From Pelagicoccus sp. SDUM812005 (GTDB lineage Bacteria; Verrucomicrobiota; Verrucomicrobiia; Opitutales; Opitutaceae): a stretch of DNA of 64,000 nt. Below, in pieces: positions 25,778-34,573 of the stretch. The stretch lies in the NCBI RefSeq assembly GCF_031127875.1, contig NZ_JARXIA010000003.1, positions 124,001 through 188,000 of the forward strand. The letters are read 5' to 3'. Position 1 is the stretch's first letter, and each line of letters starts with the position of its first letter. A model generated the notes under the pieces. It did not search any database. It worked only from the letters and a program-made list of their open reading frames with translations, and was not told the DNA's origin. The position numbers and the translations under genes were made by a program.

Positions 25778-27019
25778 CTAGAGGCTCCAGAGCAGGGTCG
25801 CGCTTCCGCGTTGCACGAGCCATTGGTCGTTGCTGGGGGAGAGCTCGCTGGAGGAGGCGTGGAAGGAGAGCTTCAGGTCTTCGGTTTCGGGCGAACCTGC
25901 CTTTTGCCAGCGCTTGGCCGCTCGGCGTAGGAGAACGAGGCAGGCTTCGTCGCCGTAGGCTTGCAGGCGGTCTTCGTTGAAGAGGATGAGGCTGTTTTGA
26001 TCCGGATTGTGGATACCCCAGAACTCTTCGTCGAAGTCGAGTTCCTGGCTTGGCAGCAGGTAGGTTTGCTGGCAGTCGAAGACGAGCTTGGCGAACTCGA
26101 TGAAGGCGGGGATTGCGGTACCCGGTATTTTTATGTCGTCCCAGCTCAATTCCGCGGCGTGCGGAAGCCCGACATCCGAGATCTGCAGGGCTTGGTGCTC
26201 GGGAAGCTTGCTGGAACCGGTGACGGGGACGAAGCTGCAGTGGAAGTGTAGTTGGCTTTCGAAGACGCCCTTGCCGGACTTTTTGAGCAGGCAGAGCAGG
26301 TCGTAGTTGGGTTGGGCCTTGAGGACGAAGAGGAGGAGGCCTTGGTCCTTGATTTGCTCGAAGAAGCAAGCGGGCAGCTCCCAGGCGCTGGCGGTGAAGA
26401 CGCCGCGGTCGAACTGCTCGGAGCGATCGGTTCCCAGACTGGCGTCGCCGGCGCTGAAATCGACTTGCGAAAGGCCGAGTTGGGCAAGGCTTTGCTGGGC
26501 GTTATGGACGAGGGATTCGATGATTTCGATGCTTTTGACCTTGCCGCTGGGGCCCACCAATCGGGCCATGAGGGCGGCGTTCCAGCCGCTTCCGCCGCCG
26601 AGCTCGATCACGCTGTGCCCTTCCTCGAGTTCCAGGAGATCGAGCATGTAGAGTACGAGCGAGGGTTGGGACACGGTGGAGAGGGAGCGTCCGTTTTCGT
26701 CGCGGTAGATGCAGAGCGGGTGGTCGGAGTACAGCTCGGGGATGTGGTCGCGGATGGGGGCCTCGGCGAGGTCGACCCATTGGCGGCTTTGGGAGGAGTA
26801 GAAGCGCGGGGCGAAGCGGTGCCGCGGCGTTTTGAGGAAGGCGCGGCGGATGGCTTTGGGGATGCGTCCGCGTTCGAAAAAGCGTTCGCTTGCGAAAAGC
26901 AGGTTTGCTTGGTGCTCTGCTACTAGTGGGGCGTCTTTTTCGCTTAGATCCTTCACGGGAGGGACGCTAGGAAGCGGTGGTTGCGAGGCGACAAAAAAGA
27001 GCGCCGGGCGAGGTGGCAA
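25778..27019 (-). CDS. Protein-L-isoaspartate methyltransferase (PCMT)-family protein
   Basis: The N-terminal half (about 25-230) is the PCMT fold: KAIRRAFLKTPRHRFAP, then VIELGGGSGWNAALMARLVG as the SAM-binding motif and the IEIIESLVHNAQQSL helix. The C-terminal 180 residues are an extra domain I cannot name. Classic PCMT repairs isoaspartyl residues; this long form may have another substrate. Only TTG (27019) or GTG (26956, VKDLSEKD) can start it; the GTG gives an N-terminus closer to the family. It is 19 bp behind the flavin monooxygenase gene. Confidence 0.8.
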   Translation of the reverse strand: MPPRPALFFVASQPPLPSVPPVKDLSEKDAPLVAEHQANLLFASERFFERGRIPKAIRRAFLKTPRHRFAPRFYSSQSRQWVDLAEAPIRDHIPELYSDHPLCIYRDENGRSLSTVSQPSLVLYMLDLLELEEGHSVIELGGGSGWNAALMARLVGPSGKVKSIEIIESLVHNAQQSLAQLGLSQVDFSAGDASLGTDRSEQFDRGVFTASAWELPACFFEQIKDQGLLLFVLKAQPNYDLLCLLKKSGKGVFESQLHFHCSFVPVTGSSKLPEHQALQISDVGLPHAAELSWDDIKIPGTAIPAFIEFAKLVFDCQQTYLLPSQELDFDEEFWGIHNPDQNSLILFNEDRLQAYGDEACLVLLRRAAKRWQKAGSPETEDLKLSFHASSSELSPSNDQWLVQRGSATLLWSL

Positions 27020-27038
27020 TGGGAGCTAGCAATAAAGG

Positions 27039-28331
27039 CTAGACCAAGGCGCCGTGGCTATGGGGCAGCTCGATGGCGATATGCAGCTGGCGAGCGAGTT
27101 CCTCGAGGGTTTCGCCGGAAGCCGGCAAGGCTCGCAGGAGCCGGGCTCGGTTTTTGGCGACCCAAGGATCGGCGCTGTCGCTCGGGATGCTGGATCCATG
27201 GAGCTGGGTCAGGCGTTTCCAGTTGGCGATCATTTGCCGGCCGAGCTCGTCGAGCTGTTGGTGGCGGACGCGCGGTTCGTCCTCTTCGGTTCGCAGCAAG
27301 GTTTGGGCGAGCTGTTCCGCTTCTTGGATACCGAGGTTGAGGCCGAGGCTGCCTAGCGGGGAGAAGGAGCGGGCGGAGTCGCCGAGGAAAAATACGTTTC
27401 CGCTGCGGGGCGTTTTGAGGTAGCGTTTTTCGTAAGGAACGGCGGCTCGGTCTCGCAGCTTGTTGACGTATCCTATGTTCCAGGGGACGCGTTCCTTGAC
27501 GAGTTGGTTGAAGTGTTCTTCGTCGAGGTAGTCGGGCAGCTCGTTGGGGTCCTGCAGGAATTCCCGTTCCTTTTCGCGGTTGCGGGACGGCAGGGTGAGG
27601 CCGCTGTACTGGAACTGGAGTCGAGCGATTCCTTCCGCGATCGGTTGCTGCCCGGTAGACAGTCCCTTCTTAATGCTCAGGAAGCAGGTATGGTCGGGAT
27701 CGCGGTCCGTCTCGAACTCGAAGCTTACGAAGTATTGGCTTTCGCCCAGCTTGTGGGTTTCCAGTCCGGCGACGCGGCGTAGGATGGAATTGTATCCATC
27801 GGCGGCGACGAGGGTTTTGGCTTGGAAGTGTATCGACTTTACAATGACGCGTTCCATGTGGGAAATGGCGTATCCGGTGCCGCGGTCCGAGTAGCGGTCG
27901 GCGGTGATATGTAGGGCGCTGCCGTCGGCTTCGTATTCCGAGACGCGATGGTTCCACAGGACGTGGATGCCGGCTTCGCCTAGTTCGTCTTCGAGAATGG
28001 CTTCCAGCTCGAACTGGGGAATGCTGAGGGCGAAGGGGAAGGCGTAGGGGTGCAGGTCCAGCCGAACGGACTGGCGGTGGCTGAGCTCGTCGTAGATGGA
28101 TACCTTCTGGATGGGATAGCCTGCTTCGATGATGCGGTGGGCGATGCCCAGCCGTTGCAGGACGGCTAGGGTTTCGGGGTGGAGGATGGTTGCCTGGCTG
28201 CTGGTGCAGCTGCGGGGGGCGGAATCGAGGATGGTAACGTCGTCGCCTCCGTCGGCTAAAGCCAGGGCTGCGATCATGCCGCAGGGGCCGGCTCCAACGA
28301 CCAGTGTTTCTACGCTTTTTTTGCCGAACAT
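27039..28331 (-). CDS. FAD-dependent monooxygenase (PHBH/UbiH-like)
   Basis: This 430-residue flavoprotein has the FAD motif GAGPCG at 13-18, the middle DG motif VAADGYNS, and GNVFFLGDSARSFSP for the second FAD contact, in the order of aromatic-ring hydroxylases. It presumably hydroxylates an aromatic or quinone substrate using NAD(P)H and O2. It starts at ATG 28331 as first gene with the PCMT-family gene 19 bp downstream. The pairing with a methyltransferase-fold gene fits a small-molecule modification pathway, but no further gene of it is visible. Confidence 0.85.
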   Translation of the reverse strand: MFGKKSVETLVVGAGPCGMIAALALADGGDDVTILDSAPRSCTSSQATILHPETLAVLQRLGIAHRIIEAGYPIQKVSIYDELSHRQSVRLDLHPYAFPFALSIPQFELEAILEDELGEAGIHVLWNHRVSEYEADGSALHITADRYSDRGTGYAISHMERVIVKSIHFQAKTLVAADGYNSILRRVAGLETHKLGESQYFVSFEFETDRDPDHTCFLSIKKGLSTGQQPIAEGIARLQFQYSGLTLPSRNREKEREFLQDPNELPDYLDEEHFNQLVKERVPWNIGYVNKLRDRAAVPYEKRYLKTPRSGNVFFLGDSARSFSPLGSLGLNLGIQEAEQLAQTLLRTEEDEPRVRHQQLDELGRQMIANWKRLTQLHGSSIPSDSADPWVAKNRARLLRALPASGETLEELARQLHIAIELPHSHGALV

Positions 28332-28603
28332 GGGGTCCTACTTTCTAGTCTAAGAGTTACAGGTGCGCGGCTGGCTCGGAACCTCTGGTAAAAATCTCAT
28401 CGGACGGGCGTTCCGAGGAGTCGCGGCATCGTTTGATGCATCCATAAGGTATCCGGTATTGGGAAAAGGGCAAGCGGGGCGGAGCGATGCTGGGCGATGC
28501 ATCGCTTTGTTTAATGGAGCGGATAAGGAGGGTTCCGGGGGTAGCCGGACGGTTCGCGAAACAAGGTTTGTCGCGGCGGCGAAAAGGGCTTTGCATAGGG
28601 ACC

Positions 28604-29434
28604 ATGTCCGAACCCGAGGTAACGCCAGAGCATTGGTCCAAATTTCGCGAGCGCTGTCGCTTGATCATCTTTCGTTCCACGCGTTTCGAGGAGAAGTTTT
28701 TCGATGTGGCGCTGATTTTGGCGATCATTGCCAGCGTGGTTACGGTGATGCTGGCCAGCGTGCAATCGATCCGGCTGGAGTACGGGAGTTTGCTCTACGG
28801 CATCGAATGGGCGTTTACGGGGCTTTTCACGCTCGAGTACTTCATCCGGATCTATGTATCGAAAAAGCCCTTACGGTATGTCTTCAGCTTTTTTGGAGTG
28901 GTGGACTTGCTGTCGATCTTGCCGACCTACATCGACCTGATCTTTCCGGGCGCCCATTACCTGATGCTTTTCCGGGCCCTGAGGGTGCTGCGCGTCTTCC
29001 GAGTCTTGAAGATGGTGCAGTTCGTGGGGGAGGCGAACCAGCTCTATGCGGCGATCAAGGCCAGCATGCGCAAGATCATCGTGTTCGTGATGGCGGTGTT
29101 GACGATGGTGCTGATTTTGGGGTCGATCATGTACTTGATCGAAGGTCCGGAGCATGGGTTTACCAGCATTCCCAAGAGCGTGTACTGGGCGATCGTGACG
29201 CTGACGACGGTGGGCTACGGAGATATTTCGCCGCAGACTCCCATGGGTCAGATGTTCGCTTCGATCATCATGATCACGGGTTACGGGGTGATCGCGGTGC
29301 CGACGGGCATCGTAACGGCGGAGCTGACCATGGCGACGACGCTCGAGAAGAACGATCGCATTTGCCGCAACTGCGGGGAGACCGGGCACAAGTTCTCGGC
29401 CAAGTATTGCCGTAACTGCGGCGAGCCGCTGTAG
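28604..29434 (+). CDS. Voltage-gated K+ channel-like protein with C-terminal zinc ribbon
   Basis: The 276-residue protein has six transmembrane segments. S4 carries regularly spaced arginines ([15 protein letters not shown]), and the pore loop has the K+ filter TVGYG at 202-206 with GD following. After S6, a short cytoplasmic tail holds two CxxC pairs (Cys254/257 and Cys269/272), a zinc ribbon. The start was set at ATG 28604 ([11 protein letters not shown]) with GGG upstream; the open frame to 28487 is not needed. It is a single gene in the inner membrane. The zinc ribbon may sense redox or metal, or help assembly (inference). Confidence 0.9.
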   Translation: MSEPEVTPEHWSKFRERCRLIIFRSTRFEEKFFDVALILAIIASVVTVMLASVQSIRLEYGSLLYGIEWAFTGLFTLEYFIRIYVSKKPLRYVFSFFGVVDLLSILPTYIDLIFPGAHYLMLFRALRVLRVFRVLKMVQFVGEANQLYAAIKASMRKIIVFVMAVLTMVLILGSIMYLIEGPEHGFTSIPKSVYWAIVTLTTVGYGDISPQTPMGQMFASIIMITGYGVIAVPTGIVTAELTMATTLEKNDRICRNCGETGHKFSAKYCRNCGEPL

Positions 29435-29501
29435 GGGCTGGCCTTTTTGCGGGGCTCTGGATTCTCCGTGGCCGCGGGCTGAAGCTCCGGGCTGCGGGAG
29501 C

Positions 29502-30446
29502 TTACTTGGCGGTCCAGATGCGGAGGGTGCGCAGGAGGTAGGACTCGAGCACGGCTTCGGTTTTCATGTTGAGGCGAAGCAGGTTGGTGGAGTCTTCGAG
29601 GGCTTCGACGGACTCGATAAGCTTTTGCGGGACGGTGGTGTCGTCGAAGAGCTTCTTGCGGGCAAGGGTTTCGGTGGCGTTTTCCATGGCGGCGAGGAAG
29701 TCTTGCCGTATGGAAATGCTGATACGGGACTCGAGGGCGATGCGCTCGTCGTCCTTCATGTCTTCGGGCAGGTGCTTGGACTGGCTCTTCCAGGCTTCCT
29801 TTCCGAGGTCGGCGATGATGGCGCTGAAGCGTTCGACGAGCGAGTAGGCGCCGATGATGAAGTGGGGGATGCTGCGCTTGCCGCCGGGGCCGCCGGCGAG
29901 CAGGTCTTCGAGCCACTTCATGTAGGCTTCGAGCCAGGCTTGGGCCTTGGGGTCGTCGAAGGTATGGGCGGCGGTGGGGAGGCGGAAGAGTTGGCAGCGG
30001 CTGCGGATGGTGGCCAGCAGGGAGTGCGGGCGGGTGGTGAGCAGCAGGATGGTGGTATTGAGGGGCGGTTCCTCGAGGGTTTTGAGGAAGGCGTTGGCGG
30101 CGCTGGTGTTGAAGCGGTCGACCTCGAAGATCATGGCCACCTTGCGTTCGCCGGCCTGGGGCGAGTGCTGGATGTTGCGGATGGCTTCGCGGGTGTCGTC
30201 GACGGAGATGATGCGCGACTTCTTGGAAGGGCGCAGGGTGAAGACGTCCGGGTGGCGGAAGAGCTTTTCCTCCAGCTCGTCGCCGCGGGCCTGCACGCCG
30301 AGCAGGCGAGCGGAGAGCTCGGTGGCGAAGCGTTCGACGACGGTAAGGTTTTGTCCGTGGATGAGGAGGGCGTGGGCGAGACGGTTCTCGGCGATGGCCC
30401 GGTCGATGAGGGCTTGCGGATCTGTAGGCGCGGTGGCTTCGGTCAC
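29502..30446 (-). CDS. holB: DNA polymerase III delta' subunit
   Basis: Delta' is part of the clamp loader. The protein is 314 residues: an AAA+-like core with ALLIHG in the eroded P-loop position, the VDRFNTSAANAFLKTLEEPP segment (the delta'/gamma signature), then LLTTRPHSLLATIRSRCQLFRLP (sensor 1 and SRC motif). The start is GTG 30446. Location behind tmk is classical. The zinc-module cysteines seen in E. coli delta' are missing here, which is common in distant homologues. Confidence 0.88.
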   Translation of the reverse strand: MTEATAPTDPQALIDRAIAENRLAHALLIHGQNLTVVERFATELSARLLGVQARGDELEEKLFRHPDVFTLRPSKKSRIISVDDTREAIRNIQHSPQAGERKVAMIFEVDRFNTSAANAFLKTLEEPPLNTTILLLTTRPHSLLATIRSRCQLFRLPTAAHTFDDPKAQAWLEAYMKWLEDLLAGGPGGKRSIPHFIIGAYSLVERFSAIIADLGKEAWKSQSKHLPEDMKDDERIALESRISISIRQDFLAAMENATETLARKKLFDDTTVPQKLIESVEALEDSTNLLRLNMKTEAVLESYLLRTLRIWTAK

Positions 30447-30509
30447 GGTCGGGAAAGGGTGGCGTTGCGAGGGATCCGTCTTCGGGAAAGGCGGGCCACC
30501 TTCGGGTGT

Positions 30510-31154
30510 CTAGAGATTGTCGAGGGCGGTTTTCAGGATTTCCTCTTGGTTGTCGGCGAGGGGGCGGGTGCCGTCGATGACGTGGAAGCGTTCCGGCATG
30601 GAGCCGGCAAGCAGCAGGTAGCCTTCGCGAACCTTTTTGTAGAAGGCGCTGTTTTCCTCTTCCATGCGGTCGGGGATGTCGGTGGCCCGGCGCTTGACGC
30701 GGCGCATGGATTCTTCGTGCGGCACGTCGAGGATGAAGGTGAGGTCGGGGGTGACGGGGCCGACGGCGAACTGGTTGATGTAGGAGACCGGGTCGCTGGC
30801 GATGCTGCGGGCGGCGCCTTGGTAGACGGTGGTGGAGTCGAGGAAGCGGTCGCAGATGACGACGCAGCCCTTTTGCAAGGAGGGCAGGATGAGCTCGCGC
30901 ACGAGTTGGGCCCGAGCGGCTCCGAAGAGGAGCAGCTCGGTTTCGGGAGTCATGGCTCTGCCGGCGGAGCTATGGATGAGCAGGTGGCGAATTTCTTCCC
31001 CGATTTCGGTACCGCCCGGTTCTCTGGTGACGACGACTTCGTGGCCCATGCCGAGCAGCTCTTCGGCGAGGAGCTCGATCTGGGTGGACTTGCCGCTGCC
31101 TTCAGGGCCTTCGAAGGTGAAGAATTTACCGGGGTAGGAATTCGTTTTGCTCAT
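30510..31154 (-). CDS. tmk: Thymidylate kinase
   Basis: Converts dTMP to dTDP. The 214-residue protein has the P-loop GPEGSGKST (16-24), the DRF motif in CDRFLDSTTVYQGAAR, and the LID region RRATDIPDRMEEE. The ATG at 31154 lies 12 bp after the PfkB kinase stop codon, and holB follows 63 bp downstream. The set pfkB-tmk-holB is probably one operon. Length and motifs are normal for TmpK. Confidence 0.96.
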   Translation of the reverse strand: MSKTNSYPGKFFTFEGPEGSGKSTQIELLAEELLGMGHEVVVTREPGGTEIGEEIRHLLIHSSAGRAMTPETELLLFGAARAQLVRELILPSLQKGCVVICDRFLDSTTVYQGAARSIASDPVSYINQFAVGPVTPDLTFILDVPHEESMRRVKRRATDIPDRMEEENSAFYKKVREGYLLLAGSMPERFHVIDGTRPLADNQEEILKTALDNL

Positions 31155-31166
31155 AATCGGTTGGGA

Positions 31167-32282
31167 CTATTTCCAGTCGCGGAGGAAGGACTCGATATTG
31201 TCTAGGTTCGGGCTGACGGCGGTGCGCACGTAGTAGCCGGAGAAGCAGACGCCGACGGTGAGGCAGGCTTCGGGGGAGAGGCCGAGCTGCTGGCCGGTCA
31301 TGAAGCCAGCGTTGAAGTGGTCGCCGGCGCCGGTGGTGATTTTCGGGTTCTTAACGTAGGGGCCTTCCACGCACCATTCGCCGTCCTTGGTGGCGCAAGC
31401 GGCGCGTTCCTTCGGGTGCACGACGACCATCTTGAGGCCGAGCTCGCGGCGGATCTTGGCGGCCATGCGCTTGAGGGAGTCGGAGTCGTCGCCGCTTTCG
31501 TCGATGTTGAAGGCTTCGCTGACTTGCTGGCCTTCGGCGAGGTTGAGGCCAAGCACGGCGTTGCCGTGGTTCTGGAACTTGGAGATGACCTTGAGGGCGG
31601 CCAGGAGGTCGGAGGTGGAGCGCTTTTCGGGGTCGGCCAGGTCGAAGAAGAAGGAGCGTCCGCCGTCGAGGGGCGGGAGGTTGGGCAGGGCTTTGGCGAG
31701 CAGGTCCTCGAAGATCTGGGTCATGTTGGGGATCATGGTCCAGTTGACGAGGGAGACGAGGGAGGCGCGGGAGAGCTCGTCGAGCAGGGCGCCTTCGCCC
31801 ATGGCGTCCACGATGGCATCGTAGGTGATGTCTTCGAGGTACTTGGTGATGCCCATCATGATCTTGCCGTCGGTGAACTCGATGGCGTTGGTGAGGCCCG
31901 GTTCGGAGATGGACACGGAGTTGGTCTTTTCGGAGAACTCTTGGAAGACGGGGTGGATGTTTGGCTTGCCGAGGGAGCCGATGTAGCGGAGGGGGAAGCC
32001 GGCCGACACGAGGGCGTTTGCCATGATGGGACCGTTGCCGCCGAGCTTTTCCATGCGGGGGAACATCTCGATGTTGGCGCTCTTGCCGGAGGCGGCGGAG
32101 ATGCGGGAACCGAAGTCGGAAATGGTCTCGAGTCGGGTGAAGCTTTCGCCGGCGCCGCTGCGCTTGTCGACCAGGTGAAGGATTGTATCCACAAATCCAT
32201 CCAGACCGACCACGACGCGCTTGCCCGCCTGGTTGTTGCGATTTTCCGATAGTTCCTGAAGAGCTCTTTGACGGTAGTCCAT
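31167..32282 (-). CDS. PfkB-family carbohydrate kinase
   Basis: This is a 371-residue sugar/nucleoside kinase of the ribokinase family. Visible are the substrate glycines GGNGPIMANALVSAGFPLRYIGS (in part) and the anion-hole/catalytic motif TTGAGDHFNAGF, with the catalytic Asp near the end. There is a long insert (about 130-250), larger than in classical ribokinase. The substrate cannot be told. The start ATG 32282 faces a divergent ExbB gene across 217 bp that includes an inverted repeat (32412-32439). Confidence 0.88.
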   Translation of the reverse strand: MDYRQRALQELSENRNNQAGKRVVVGLDGFVDTILHLVDKRSGAGESFTRLETISDFGSRISAASGKSANIEMFPRMEKLGGNGPIMANALVSAGFPLRYIGSLGKPNIHPVFQEFSEKTNSVSISEPGLTNAIEFTDGKIMMGITKYLEDITYDAIVDAMGEGALLDELSRASLVSLVNWTMIPNMTQIFEDLLAKALPNLPPLDGGRSFFFDLADPEKRSTSDLLAALKVISKFQNHGNAVLGLNLAEGQQVSEAFNIDESGDDSDSLKRMAAKIRRELGLKMVVVHPKERAACATKDGEWCVEGPYVKNPKITTGAGDHFNAGFMTGQQLGLSPEACLTVGVCFSGYYVRTAVSPNLDNIESFLRDWK

Positions 32283-32411
32283 ATAATAGAGGGGGAGAGA
32301 AAGGCCTGAAGAAAGCGTCGGGCGATGGCCAGCGCAATAGAATTTGTCGCTTGCCGCCGGTTGTAATGGCAGGGGGCGCGGCAGGTATTTTTTGGAGGAG
32401 TCGAAAATTTG

Positions 32412-32439
32412 TTGAACGTATTGCGTCGCTCGCGTTCAA
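32412..32439. promoter_or_regulatory. Inverted repeat in the pfkB/exbB divergent region
   Basis: TTGAACG at 32412-32418 and CGTTCAA at 32433-32439 are perfect inverted halves separated by 14 bp, in the 217-bp gap between divergent genes. The spacing suits a dimeric regulator. The rest of the gap holds no gene. Confidence 0.35.
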
Positions 32440-32499
32440 AGGGGTGTCGGAATGTATCCGGCTGGTCCCATTTTTGCCTAAATCGAAATCTCTAACGCC

Positions 32500-33183
32500 G
32501 TGCTATTAGCCCAATCCGCGAGCCTTTTCACCTACTTTAGCCAGAGCAACCTGGCCGGAAAATTCATCATCGTAGCCCTCGCGTTCTTCAGCGTGTGCGC
32601 TTGGGCGGTGATGATCGGAAAGTATTGGGAGCTGAAAAAGTTTCGCCTGCTCAACCTCGGCTTCGAGCACAATTTGCACCGGCAGAGCTCGGTGCTGAAT
32701 CCTCCGGCCAGCTTCAAGGCGCCGCGCCAGGTTCCCTACGCGGCGCTTTATCTCGACGCAGTGGATGCCTACCACCGTATCCAGGCCAAGGATGGGGAGT
32801 CCGACGAGCAACTGCGTTCCGCCCGCGTGGAGCACGTGGAGAACGCCTTGCAGCGAGCCTTGGCGAACAAGACCTTGAGCTACGAGTCGAGCATGGTGTT
32901 CCTCGCGACCATCGTTTCCGGGGCGCCGTTTTTCGGCCTGCTCGGTACGGTTTGGGGGGTGATGGACGCCTTCGGTTCCATGGGCTTGCAGGCGAACGCG
33001 ACCTTGCAGAATCTCGCCCCGGGCGTATCGGGCGCCTTGCTGACCACGGTGGCGGGTCTTTGCGTGGCGATCCCTTCGGTCTTCGGCTACAACTTCCTCC
33101 TGTCGCGTACCAAGATTTTGGTTACGGAGCTAGAGAACTTCGCGAGCGCCTTGGCGGACGTGATCGAACTGGAGAGCCGCTAA
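32500..33183 (+). CDS. MotA/TolQ/ExbB proton channel protein
   Basis: The 227-residue inner-membrane protein has the family layout: one N-terminal TM (about 18-38), a long cytoplasmic loop, and a TM pair including FFGLLGTVWGVMDAFGSMG and GALLTTVAGLCVAIPSVFGYN, the conserved ExbB/TolQ motifs. Start is GTG 32500. It begins the ExbB-ExbD-TonB operon; ExbD starts 43 bp downstream. The complex uses proton motive force to drive an outer-membrane or envelope process. It could serve Tol-Pal or a TonB system. Confidence 0.92.
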   Translation: MLLAQSASLFTYFSQSNLAGKFIIVALAFFSVCAWAVMIGKYWELKKFRLLNLGFEHNLHRQSSVLNPPASFKAPRQVPYAALYLDAVDAYHRIQAKDGESDEQLRSARVEHVENALQRALANKTLSYESSMVFLATIVSGAPFFGLLGTVWGVMDAFGSMGLQANATLQNLAPGVSGALLTTVAGLCVAIPSVFGYNFLLSRTKILVTELENFASALADVIELESR

Positions 33184-33226
33184 GGGGACCTGAGGATCGA
33201 ATGGTGAAACCTGAAACGGATACCTG

Positions 33227-33643
33227 ATGGCACGCTCCTTCCATAGAAAACGCTCCCTGGAGCCGAACTCCGAGCTGAACGTGACGGCTCTGATCGACTT
33301 GGGTTTCGCCCTGTTGATCATCTTCATGATCAGTACGCCCTTGATCGAGAAGGAGCAGGTGATGGAGGTCGACTTGCCGGTTTCGGGGCAAAGCAGCGAG
33401 AAGACGGTTCCGAAGTCGGTGGACATTACGGTATTGAAAGATGGATACCGGGTGGACGGAAATATTATGGGCGAACCGGAACTGGAGCGGGAGTTGGCTC
33501 GATTCGCGACGGAGCGGAAGGCTCCGGTGATCAGCATACGCGGCGATGCGGAGACGCCGTACCAGCGTATTATGAATTTGATGGATCTTCTAAAGGAGTA
33601 CAAACTCGGGAAGATTCACTTCGTGACGAAGGACGAAGGGTAG
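33227..33643 (+). CDS. ExbD/TolR family protein
   Basis: The 138-residue protein has one N-terminal membrane helix (LIDLGFALLIIFMIST) with the essential Asp just before it, and a small periplasmic domain ending DLLKEYKLGKIHFVT, as in ExbD/TolR. It works with the channel protein encoded just upstream as the stator of the proton-driven motor. ATG 33227; 12 bp separate it from the TonB-like gene. Confidence 0.93.
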   Translation: MARSFHRKRSLEPNSELNVTALIDLGFALLIIFMISTPLIEKEQVMEVDLPVSGQSSEKTVPKSVDITVLKDGYRVDGNIMGEPELERELARFATERKAPVISIRGDAETPYQRIMNLMDLLKEYKLGKIHFVTKDEG

Positions 33644-33655
33644 GTATTTGCGCCG

Positions 33656-34486
33656 ATGCAAGACGTTCGCCTAGCAAACATGTTCTACGAGCAGAGAGGG
33701 CCGCTGGTCTTCTCGGCGAGCGTGCATTTGGTTTTGCTGGTGGGGGCTGCGATTTGGGTGCTGTTCTTTTCGGAGCAGGAGAAGAAGCCGTTCCAGTTCG
33801 AGCTGGTGCCGCCGCCTTCCGGCGGGGCGGCTCAGCAGACTTCGGAGTCGCTGCCGACCTTGGATTCGATCAAGTACGAGCGGGTGGAGGACAGCATGCC
33901 GACCTTGGACGATATCCAGGTGCCCGAGCGTCCGGTGCGCACCGTAGAGGTGGAGTTGCCGCCCGAGCCGGTGGTGAAGCGGGAGCAACCGGTGGTGGAG
34001 ACGGCGCCGCCTAAGTCTAAGCCTAAGCCGAAGCCGATGAGCATCGAGGATTTCTTGAAGCAGAATCCGGATGCGAACGAGATCAAGAACGTCCGTACCA
34101 CTCCGGCTCCGACGCGGAACAGCCGTCCCGACATCAAGGTGCCGCAGTTCAAGGGGATCGAGATCGGCAACTTGCCGCCGGCGGAGATTGCCAGCTACAG
34201 CCAGGCGGAGCAGGACGCGATCGGCAGCTACATCGCGGGCTTCAAGGCCCGTTTGCAGCGGGCGGTGGACAATTATCCTTCGCAAGGGTCCCAGCTATCG
34301 GTGTTGGTGAGCTGCGATATTTTGGCGAACGGCACGGTGACGAATGTACGGATCATCAGCCCGAGCAAGGACAGCGGCTTCAACAATATGGTGGTGGCTG
34401 CCTACAAGCGAAGCTCGCCCTACGCGCGGCCTCCGCATGGCAAGGAGCTGAGGGATCTGCGCATCGAATTCGTGCAGAAGTGGTAG
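33656..34486 (+). CDS. TonB/TolA-like energy transducer
   Basis: One N-terminal TM (VFSASVHLVLLVGAAIWVLFF) with a conserved His, a Pro/Lys/Glu-rich periplasm-spanning linker (about 60-140), and a C-terminal TonB/TolA-like domain (SVLVSCDILANGTVTNVRIISPSKDSGFNN in part; FVQKW at the end). The 276 residues match. With the ExbB/ExbD pair this is a complete energiser. TolB and Pal are not in the window, so the choice between TonB and TolA remains open. Confidence 0.88.
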   Translation: MQDVRLANMFYEQRGPLVFSASVHLVLLVGAAIWVLFFSEQEKKPFQFELVPPPSGGAAQQTSESLPTLDSIKYERVEDSMPTLDDIQVPERPVRTVEVELPPEPVVKREQPVVETAPPKSKPKPKPMSIEDFLKQNPDANEIKNVRTTPAPTRNSRPDIKVPQFKGIEIGNLPPAEIASYSQAEQDAIGSYIAGFKARLQRAVDNYPSQGSQLSVLVSCDILANGTVTNVRIISPSKDSGFNNMVVAAYKRSSPYARPPHGKELRDLRIEFVQKW

Positions 34487-34496
34487 CTTGCTGGGG

Positions 34497-34529
34497 CGAA
34501 ACCTTGCCGTTCTTCGGTTTCGGGCAAGG
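34497..34529. terminator. Overlapping inverted repeats between convergent genes
   Basis: CGAAACC/GGTTTCG (34497-34503 with 34516-34522) and CCTTGCC/GGCAAGG (34502-34508 with 34523-34529) overlap, so only one can form at a time. They lie between the convergent TonB-like and methyltransferase genes. Likely a two-way transcription end without a long T-run. Confidence 0.4.
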
Positions 34530-34573
34530 CCTGGGGCGTGGGGTTGCCCAAGGGGATTGAGCGTTCGGGGGCG

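Noticed and set aside
28487-28603. N-terminal extension of the K+ channel
   Set aside because: The extra 39 residues are Arg/Gly-rich without a family match. The ATG at 28604 has a GGG upstream and a normal N-terminus.
29625-31205. 526-codon plus-strand open frame
   Set aside because: Antisense to holB and tmk; no motif in the translation.
32500-34486. Complete Tol-Pal system
   Set aside because: Only channel, ExbD/TolR and a TonB/TolA-like protein are present. No TolB or Pal is in the window, so the Tol name was not given.
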